Assembly (NCBI GenBank): GCA_001179505.1
Contig: CDMY01000560.1
Coordinates: 23,469-51,812 of the forward strand
Length of the DNA: 28,344 nucleotides
Direction: 5' to 3'
Source of the DNA: Vitrella brassicaformis
Taxonomy: Eukaryota; Sar; Vitrellaceae
Part shown: positions 21,070-28,344 of the stretch, in pieces
Layout of the letters: every line of letters starts with the position of its first letter
Position numbering within the stretch: the first letter of the stretch is position 1
Made by a program: the position numbers and the translations under genes
Notes under the pieces: model-generated
The model's database searches: none
What the model saw: the letters and a program-made list of their open reading frames with translations, nothing else
Told to the model about the DNA's origin: nothing

Positions 21070-22979
21070 CTACGGTGGCTTCGTCATACAGCAAATGAAA
21101 TCACAGAACCTCTCGCACCACGACCGTTCCACCGGCTGCATACAGCCAACCACCCACAACAGACAGAGACACACATGCCAATGCAATCTCACTCCCTTGT
21201 TGCTCCCCACACGGGTCTGCCTGCCTCCAGGCCTTCTGACCTCTCGTTCCGCAGCGCTCCATCCCGAGTCGCGGTCGGCAGGGGGAAGGCTGTACCAGTG
21301 CATTGCAGGCACTGCAGGGGGCTGTAAGGGGGCCGGGGCGAAGAAGGGGGGCTTGTCCGGCACGGAAGCCTCCAAGAACGGCGCTTGGTACACAACGGCT
21401 GTGGCTGGCACTTGCCCGGGCCTGCATGGAAAGGAAACGACCGACCGGCACGCCGCTGGTGGCTTCCATGTATGGTCTGCCGCAAGATGAACATCTTGAA
21501 GTGCTTCCTCGTTCTTCTTCAGGAGACTCCTTCGAAACGATTCATTCTGCGACAGCGGGGCCGCGTCTCGCCTGCGTAGAAAGGCACACCGCAGAGAAAC
21601 CACAGACGGTAAGCGTGCAAATGGATGTGGCAGACAAACTTTTGCCGTCTCACTTGTCTGAGTCCGGGGCTTGTGTCGATGGCCCCTGTGGCTCTCCGAA
21701 CCAGGAGTGTTGGAGAGCCTCAGAGGCCGACGGTCTCTTGCTGGGGTCCACGTGCAGCAGGCGGCGGACTAAGTCGACGGCGGCGGGGAAGCGTTCCTTG
21801 GTTCGCTTGCGAAACGCGAAGCCCTGACAGACAGACAGACGCACAGAGAGCACCACTTACTTGTAAGCTCGCTGAGTGAGTGGCTGCGTACCTGGTTGAT
21901 GACCTTGATTGATTCCTTGGAGTTTCGGCAGTCTGTCAGGTGGAAAGGGGCACGGCCTTCGAGAAGTATATACCTGTACAGATACACAGATGGATGGCCA
22001 TAGGTGATCATGGACGCCTCTCTGTGTCTGTGTTTCACGTACAGCGCAACGCCACAGGCCCAGATGTCCGAGCTCTGGGAGAATCTCCCTCTGAAACACT
22101 CGGGAGCCTAAGAAAGAAACATATGTGGCGAATGAAGAGATGAAAGCCGCGCACGGTTCTTTGTGGATTATTGTCTCAGTCAGTCTTGGTTCACCATATA
22201 GGCGTGTGTGCCCACGACGCCCAGCTTGTTCTCTCTGCCGAGCGGAGTCCCGAACTCCAGGTCGATCAGCTTCACCTTGTAATCATCTCGAGAGGGCTCT
22301 TGATTGACAAACATGACGTTGTCAAGCTTGACATCGCGATGGACAAGCTGCAATCAACGCACACAAACACAGCCATAAGTCTGCACCTCGCCGAGTGCAG
22401 CCAGCAGTCACGCACCCCGTGCTGATGCAAGTGCTCCACACCACTGAGGATGCCGGCCATGACTTTCTTCAAAGCTCCCTCACTCTCAATCGTCTTCCCC
22501 CTCTCCATCATGTAGTCGCACACTGTGGGCCCCCCGATGCGCTCCATCAGCACGCAGACACACTTGCTGTCCTTGGCCAGCTGCTGCACGGTCACGAGGT
22601 TGGGATGAGGGTTCAGCCGCACACGGTCAAAGGTCTCGCAGGCCGTCTTGACCGAGAACCTGCAGATGTTCATCCGTGTGTGCAGCTGCTAGTGTCCAAT
22701 TGAAGGCCATGCCTACCCTTTGGGCCTTTTTGTCCTCTTGCAGAAGGTCTGGAGGACGCATGGTTGCTGATCTCGGCTCACTCGTTCCAACCACGAACCG
22801 GTTACCCTGCACACAGCAAGCACCTGTGTGACGCCGCCCGCCGTTGTCTTTCATCAAGCTTACCGTCCGATCTGCATGAAGTCATCGTCATCATCCCACT
22901 TGAAGAGCTTGTTGGTGTCCTCCGCCTGCTCGGCGAAGATCACCATCGGCCCGCTCGCCTTCCGTCCCTTGTTCTTCAT
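21070..22979 (-). CDS. Atypical Ser/Thr protein kinase (CAMK/CDPK-like fold), 438 aa, 9 exons
   Basis: Exons in coding order: 22979-22864, 22806-22717, 22659-22416, 22347-22195, 22107-22043, 21973-21892, 21823-21654, 21571-21241 and 21135-21070. All are in phase. Kinase landmarks: HRDVKLDNVM (about 153-162), KLIDLEFG (176-183), GTHAYMAPE (to 204), SSDIWACGVALYILLEGRAP and LLHVDPSKRPSASEALQHSW. Two key sites deviate. The VAVK lysine position reads CVLQTF (Gln 58) and DFG is DLE (Asp 179 kept). The N-terminus has an acidic DDDDD. The C-terminal tail (exons 8-9) is Pro-rich and ends in a Cys cluster, CERFCDFICC, possibly a lipidation or metal site. If the donor at 21653 is not used, the protein stops at 21650 with 307 aa. 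It may be weakly active or a pseudokinase. Confidence 0.85.
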
Positions 22980-23359
22980 TTTTATCGATGAGTCTCTCGA
23001 CTGCGTTGATGTCCAACACGTGGTGTTGGTGCAGCGCACAGGTCTTTGGGGGTTCCAAAAAGCTCGCAAATGAGAAGGAGGAAGGAGGAAGGAGAATTCG
23101 ACGAAAACTCATCGGACTTGAGTGAGGATTCCAGGAAGATGGCAGTGAGGATTCCAGGAAGATGGCTCGCATGCCCTCAGAGGTCTCGTGATGCTTCGCG
23201 ATGACGCTTTGCCGCTTCGGTGTTTGCGTAGTCGGGCTGGTGTGGTGGGCATGTGCGCTCCACGAATGCCCCGTCACGGTGCGAGCCTCATCCGTAAGCT
23301 TCATCCCTGCAGTACTGCCCATCAGGAGCAGCTCACACCGCCTCATCCGATCAGCCATC
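22980..23359. promoter_or_regulatory. Shared upstream region of kinase and 259-aa gene
   Basis: This 380-bp interval lies between divergent start codons. It contains a perfect two-copy 23-bp tandem repeat (23121-23166) roughly midway, which is the best candidate for a duplicated regulatory site. Confidence 0.45.
23121..23166. repeat. Perfect 23-bp tandem duplication
   Basis: The 23-mer beginning AGTGAGGATTCCAGGAAGAT occupies 23121-23143 and 23144-23166 with no difference between copies. Each copy contains TTCCAGGAA, an inverted repeat of the TTCNNNGAA kind. Confidence 0.95.
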
Positions 23360-23432
23360 ATGCGACTCGAAGCGCTGACGCCCGATGAACAGGTGCGGCA
23401 TTCGTGGAAGCTGGCTCACACCGTGGGCGCAA

Positions 23433-23469
<37 letters not shown>

Positions 23470-24637
23470 TGTGTTTCCTGACTGCATCAGACGCCACAGC
23501 TTCATATCAACGCTTCCATGTCAAGACCTGGAGTCACGAGGCGGGAGGTGGTCAGGGCCAACCGCCAAAAGCCGCTGCCAAAGGTCGTCGTGCCGCCCGA
23601 GCTGCGTGAGTACATCCATGATGCCGCTCACTACTCGACAAGGGCAGCGGGAATCAATCGCATGTGAGTGAGTCAGTGGGCGGGTACACACACACAGTGG
23701 GCAAGTATGTATCCTGTTTGTTGTTGGTCTGTCGTGTGTGGTGCGGTTGGCGTCTGTGTAATGTGATTGATAGGTACGGCAAATTGAGGTACCGGCAGTG
23801 GACAATTACTCACGAGGGCTATTTCTTTTGGCCCTCGGTAGGCATTGATTGCAGGCAGACTGATCACAGACAGACAGACAGACAGACGGACGGACAGACG
23901 GATCCACACACACGTGTGCCCGGCCATGTCATTCATACACACATTCATCATATGTATCGATCATATGTGTGTGTGTCCGTTCGTCATTGACTCACTTACT
24001 GACCGTCATTCATTCACTCATTCGTTCATTCATTCATTCATGCAGATGCATGAGTTGGTGCGTCAGACCGAGTGGCGTGTCGTCGTGTGGTGTGCTGACG
24101 GACCTGATGACAAACGCGACGTCGATATCGAATACGGAACGGCTGAAGAGTACAACCTGTTCCTCATTGAGAAGGATGGCATCAACATCTCCCTTGACTA
24201 TGACAGCGATAGGTAAGCGACCGCAGCGCAACGTTTGAGGCTTCACATATATGTATCGATTCATACCACATCCACCATTCCATGAACCTGTCAGGAACCG
24301 CATGTTCGACGGGACGTTGTTTGCCGTCGTGAAGGGCATCGTTGGATGTAAAAAGGCTTGGGCCGACCTCCGATGGCTCATGCGCGTCCACGATATCAAG
24401 CAGTGTGCGAGTGTTGTCGGCAACAGGTGGTACTTTTACTACTACGACCGAGAGACCGACGAGTTCGTCAAGACCATGAATGATGTCCTGCTGACCCCAT
24501 TGAAAGGGGCGCCCAAAGGGATCGGCGCCCAGAGGGTCATTGACTATGTTGTGGACCGCCTCGAGCATCCACTTAAGGAGAAACAAGAGCCTGACGGCCC
24601 CGGCATGGCCAGCAAGTATGGCGTGACCGAAAGATAG
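23360..24637 (+). CDS. Protein of unknown function, 259 aa, 5 exons
   Basis: Exons 23360-23392, 23491-23663, 23774-23837, 24046-24212 and 24295-24637 join in phase. The first exon is 11 codons (MRLEALTPDEQ); if it is wrong, the start would be the ATG at 23518. The protein is soluble-looking and aromatic (YGKLRYRQWTITHEGYFFWP, TEWRVVVWCADGPDDKRD, EYNLFLIEKDGINISLDYD, NRWYFYYYDRETDEF), with alternating hydrophobic and charged residues that suggest beta strands. No catalytic motif, signal peptide or membrane segment was found. The intron between exons 1 and 2 is a CT run followed by a TG run, and the intron before exon 4 holds GACA and ATTC repeats. Head-to-head with the atypical kinase gene. 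Family not recognised. Confidence 0.75.
23431..23474. repeat. CT-then-TG compound microsatellite in an intron
   Basis: A CT run passes directly into a TG run shortly before the CATCAG acceptor at 23490. It is typical of the repeat-built 3' intron ends in this window. Confidence 0.85.
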
Positions 24638-24883
24638 ATAGATAGATAGACAGGCAGGGCGTGTGGTGGGTGGGTGACTGTTCTGGTGCATGTACATAGA
24701 AATGTAGCCCAGCCAGCACATGTACTAGTAGGGAGGGAGGGAGGGAGATGGCCAAGTCGTCAAAACGGCAGAGTGGAAGAAAAACGCAGGAGGGGTGTGG
24801 CCGCCACTGTCTGCGTCGCGTGAGAAAGGCCTTCCACGGTGTTGATGCACTGTGGCTCTGAGCTGCACACGGGTACAATGTCC

Positions 24884-24912
24884 AGGGCCATAAGTAGAAG
24901 CAAGTAGAGAGC
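24884..24912. repeat. 29-bp direct repeat, copy 1
   Basis: The 29-mer starts AGGGCCATAAGTAGAAGCAA and ends GTAGAGAGC. It is identical to the copy at 25126-25154, with 242 bp between starts. Within each copy, AAGTAGA occurs twice. Confidence 0.95.
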
Positions 24913-25125
24913 AGCCCAGCCCTAGACAGCATTGATCGGGAAAGTATCCTTTTGTGAAACCGCCTGTTTGCAGTGAATGGATGTACGTGCCGTTTGTTGG
25001 GATGGCGGGACGTACATGCGTCTGTTTTGATGAACACACAGGAAATGAGTGTGTTCGCACGAGTCAATTTGATAGCACAGCACATGCATTCACTCATACA
25101 ATGATATACACGGACCATGGCGAAG

Positions 25126-25154
25126 AGGGCCATAAGTAGAAGCAAGTAGAGAGC
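25126..25154. repeat. 29-bp direct repeat, copy 2
   Basis: Identical to 24884-24912. The flanks are unrelated, apart from short AG-rich similarity just upstream. Confidence 0.95.
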
Positions 25155-25240
25155 TTCTAGTCCGTTGCTTCTCCCGCACCCAGAGGGAATGAGGCATTGG
25201 GGGTCGACTGGCAAAGAGACAACTGCGCAGACATCTTTTG

Positions 25241-25272
25241 ACTGTGACTCAACCAACACACTGTGACTCAAC
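25241..25272. repeat. Duplicated ACTGTGACTCAAC 13-mer
   Basis: Copies lie at 25241-25253 and 25260-25272, 19 bp start to start. Each contains TGACTCA, the core recognised by bZIP factors of the AP-1/GCN4 class. Its position between two 3' ends makes a promoter role uncertain. Confidence 0.8.
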
Positions 25273-25502
25273 ATAGATTTATCGCCCGTGGGCAAGACCA
25301 AGATTGTTCGTCACACACCCACCAGCAATGTGCAGATGAGTTGAGTGTGTTGCAGTCTGCCTTCTTGAGCACAACTGTGGGAGGGACAAGCATGAGTGCC
25401 ACTATGTACACATGGTGGCCATGGCGGCCCGTCCGCAATCGTGCCCATAAGGGACATCGCAATACAGCCGACCACCACACGCACAAGCCAATCACTCGAC
25501 CA

Positions 25503-28102
25503 TCAGCTGAGCTGCTCGTTGACGAAACGGCTGATGAAGTGTGCCAGCTGCCCCCTCCCTATCGCATCACGAATCGCCACAAACAGCCGACTGTACGCCT
25601 CAAGATTGTGCCTGCATGACATGAATGCAACAACCACCAGCATAACAACACCACACACACAGACATGTGCGCCTCTGTTAAGATGTGCCGCTGGTCATCG
25701 ACCACATCACCTGGTGAGCAGCAGCTGCGCGTTCATCTCTTTGCAGTTGGCCAGGTGGTGGATGTAGGCGCGACTGTACTCAACAGGACTCCACTCACAC
25801 AGCTTCTGTTCATCGTCGCGCGACCGACACACAGGGACAATGAAGAGAATATGTGGCAAGGATGGAGAAAGTGAGCTGTGTCCCTCCCACATCGAAGTTG
25901 GTGGCTTGGGACGTGTCCGTCAGGTCCACTTGCAAAGCAGCGGGGAGGTCGGCCAACTGATCGATCAAGGCACACACACGCCACCATGCGTGGATGGATG
26001 ACAGCGTCCACCTGTCCGGCTTACGTCTTGTTCGACGAGCGTCTTGTTGACGAATGCTGTGGCATCATCCGACCCACCATCATGGCCCTGCTGCTGTCCA
26101 TCTTCCCTGCCCACACTGAGGGCATCGAAGGTTAGCGCCACATTCTTGTCGGCCATCTGCAGCGGATACCTACCCAGCCATACGCACACACACGCATCGG
26201 CCGATCACGTGCTGCCCGTGTGGTATGGTCAGTTACGTGCATTCGAAGACGTCCACGCCCAGCCACACACCCTGAAGCACCTCTACTGCAGAAGACAAAA
26301 CACAAACAGAACACGCCAGAGGCATTGGAAGAGCTCTTCTCTGCGGTGTGTTTCAATCCGACACTCACCTGGTGACCCCCTGCAGGGCATCAGCCGCGGC
26401 TTGTCAGCTGGGAGATGCTTCTGAACCATACAGAGGCCCCCATCCACCCACCCATTCTCTCTCTTTCTCTCTCCCTGTGTCATCTTTTCTCTCTCTCCGC
26501 AACACTGGTGGTTTACCATAGCTGCCTGCAACGCCGCTGCCCTGTCTTTGGACGTCTCATCGTATCCACATCCGCCGAGAGAGAAGCCTGCCACCTCTGG
26601 CTTGGCCGCCGCAAGCTTGGCAGCCGTCTCACGCCACTGCGTGTCACTACCACCTGCATCGATGACACATGAACACGTTGGTGGCTGGCCGTACGTAAGA
26701 CAAGACGGGAGTGTGTGCCCCGCCCGCTACACGACCACGAGCTCACCTTGTATGTTTGCAATGATGCTGACAGAATAGTCGGCCCGAAGCTGAAAGGAAG
26801 AAACCACACACACACACAGAGAGAGAGAGATGATGACTGACAAAGTGGGAAGGTGACACGGTATACGGTGGGTGGAGTGGTCCCATCTCACTCACTCACT
26901 TACTGCTGTGGTCTGCTCGATGATTTCATCCAGACTGAAGACACATCATAGAATACACACACAGCATGATTTTCTCTCGTATGTGTGTGTGTGTCTTTCT
27001 TAGGTTCACTTACTTACCATTTCTGTGCCTTCTCAACGGCCCTCTTCAGCCTGGAGGACGACACACCAAACCACACCCACACCCCCTATGACACTTGGCT
27101 TGTCTGTCTGTCTGTCTGTCTATGTCAAGTGATATGTATGTGTCTTACGCACTTCTTGCCCCCCGCCTTGCCCATCGGGCACTCCTCAGCAATGGATGTC
27201 GCCAGCAGAGGCTGATTAATGAACCACACAGACAGACACGCTGTACACCCTCATGTCCACCCTTCCGTCTGCGCTCGGTGCGCTTGCCTTGAGTGTGCGT
27301 GTGATATGCACCCAGTCCTTGCTCAACACCTTCCGCCGACCCCCAGTCGTTTGCTGACCACACAGGCACACATGCACGCGACAGATGCGCCGATGGCATG
27401 ACAAAACACACGGATGGATTTGATGAGTTTAGTGTTTTTTCTGACCACGGCCACAGCATCGCCCTCAAACACACCCTCAGCCAGAAGCGGATCGCGGAAA
27501 TTCTAAAGGAAGGCGCCCCGAGTGGAACACAGACATGCTGTGGTGTGGTTGCGTTGACTCGTACGCTGGCTGACCAGACCATATGGCAGTGGAATCGATG
27601 CAGTCCGAGCAGCTTTTTCTTGCATGGGTCGGGATACGCCTCTATCAGCGACTGCCGCAGCAACCTGCACACAGCGACCCAACCACACCACACCCACCAC
27701 ACATCAGTCCACGGGCGGCTGGTGAGTGCAGACCTTCTTACAGACGTACATTTCTCCACACGGGCAGTCGACGACCCGTATCTCGCCCATCGACTCCTCC
27801 GTCCCGCTGCCATGCTCAGCCGTGCCGTCCTCATCTTGACCCGTCTTTCGTTTCTTGGGCGGCCGGCCGACCTCCTCCAGCAGCGGCGGCATTAGGTGGT
27901 TCGGGACACCCCTGACACCCATTGCAGAAGTCACAGAATGAATGCACTTTCGCGTCACGGTCTTGTGTGGACTCGACCTGGTGGTGACGAGGAACATCGT
28001 GGGCGTCGGGATGTCGCCCTTGAGCATCCCCAGACGTCCAGGGCCATCGCTCGCTCTCAGCAGCTGGAAGAGAGGGGCCGAAGCATCCTCGTTTGAAGCC
28101 AT
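25503..28102 (-). CDS. QTRT2: Queuine tRNA-ribosyltransferase accessory subunit 2-like protein, 459 aa, 15 exons
   Basis: Exons in coding order: 28102-27734, 27651-27580, 27502-27446, 27353-27288, 27211-27153, 27050-27018, 26934-26904, 26789-26747, 26653-26517, 26420-26369, 26282-26237, 26169-26025, 25956-25891, 25805-25711 and 25611-25503. All are in phase. Family landmarks in order: DIPTPTMFLVTTRSSPH, GLHRFHCHMNFRDPL, AVAVQTTGGRRK, KLKRAVEKAQKCLDEI, IIANIQGGSDTQWRE, AGFSLGG, LPADKPRLM, EVLQGVWLGVDVFECTYPLQ, NVALTFDAL and YSRAYIHHLANCKEM, then HN. Such subunits pair with the catalytic QTRT1 to insert queuine at G34 of tRNA, at the outer mitochondrial membrane in animals. Unusual points: the CxCxxC zinc site is missing; a basic/acidic insert (about 80-120, PPKKRKT) is present; one intron has a GC donor (AAG|GCAAGC at 27287). 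The first exon/intron border is the least certain. An in-frame ATG at 28171 is an alternative start. Confidence 0.88.
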
Positions 28103-28251
28103 TTTTCGGAGATCTTCGTCAATCCCGCAGATCACGTATGTCCTTGAGCCTTCACAGAGCCCACCATTCATCCACACGCGCGATTTCGCACCAACGACGA
28201 TCCCTTTCAGCAAGCTTGTGGCTTGCACCTCGGACCCCCCCTCTCACACAC

Positions 28252-28344
28252 CTTTCCAACCGCTGTTTCGCATTGATAAGCATTGAGGTAGTATGTGTGC
28301 TCGAGGCCGAGCGCTGCGACAAGCTGGGCCCGCCGTTGAAGCCG
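28252..28344 (-). CDS. Partial exon of an upstream gene, cut by the window edge
   Basis: Read on the - strand from 28344, one frame is open for 31 codons (RLQRRAQLVAALGLEHTYYL, then NAYQCETAVGK). It ends at a GTGTGT donor at 28251. The other two frames look non-coding. It may be an exon of a - strand gene beyond the window or, less likely, a 5' exon of the QTRT2-like gene. Confidence 0.35.

Larger units (their letters stand above)
24638..25502. other. Convergent intergenic region with repeated elements
   Basis: This lies between the stops of the 259-aa gene (+) and the QTRT2-like gene (-). No exon is supported. It holds a 29-bp direct repeat pair and a duplicated TGACTCA-containing 13-mer, listed separately. 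Confidence 0.6.

Noticed and set aside
1-28344. tRNA, rRNA or transposase genes
   Set aside because: No cloverleaf with a convincing T-loop, no rRNA core sequence and no transposase or reverse-transcriptase motif was seen by eye. A covariance-model scan would be needed to exclude small RNAs.

Overview
This is a eukaryotic nuclear window. Almost every gene is broken into short exons by small introns (about 53-165 bp in the well-resolved genes) with GT/GC...AG borders, and reading frame and intron phase can be followed across them. The DNA is GC-rich and full of TG, CT, GACA/GTCT and CCCT microsatellites. Many introns run a TG or TCTG repeat straight into the terminal CAG. High intron density, short intergenic spaces and an alga-like signal-peptide small heat-shock protein fit an alveolate such as a chromerid (Vitrella-like). 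That placement is inference from style only, because no rRNA or organellar marker is present. Bacterial-style single-ORF reading fails here: most long uninterrupted frames are microsatellite or antisense shadows.

Layout: (1) + kinase-like gene 26-1968; (2) a repeat-rich convergent gap; (3) head-to-head pair, small heat-shock protein HSP20 (-, 3398-4294) and F-box-like gene (+, 4402-5758), 107 bp apart; (4) a convergent gap holding a long RNA-like hairpin at 6307-6367; (5) head-to-head pair, large 11-exon unknown gene (-, 7240-10216) and short-chain dehydrogenase (+, 10545-12005); (6) head-to-head pair, METTL21-like methyltransferase with a long C-terminal extension (-, 12461-15292) and a 226-aa unknown gene (+, 15466-16474); (7) a poorly resolved stretch 16475-20800 with a weak + gene, a small - gene and a Q-rich - gene; (8) head-to-head pair, atypical protein kinase (-, 21070-22979) and a 259-aa unknown gene (+, 23360-24637); (9) a convergent gap with a 29-bp direct repeat and two TGACTCA sites; (10) a 15-exon gene for the accessory subunit of queuine tRNA-ribosyltransferase (QTRT2-like, -, 25503-28102); (11) one exon of an upstream gene cut by the window edge.

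The genes do not form a pathway. The shared theme is architecture: at least four divergent pairs with 107-380 bp between start codons, which probably share bidirectional promoters, separated by convergent repeat-rich gaps. Points of interest are three GC-AG introns, a QTRT2-like protein whose zinc-binding cysteines are gone, a kinase without the usual VAVK lysine and DFG motif, the methyltransferase fusion, and the 6307-6367 hairpin, whose G:U pairs favour one transcribed strand. Exon coordinates were derived by hand from frame and phase, with no transcript support.
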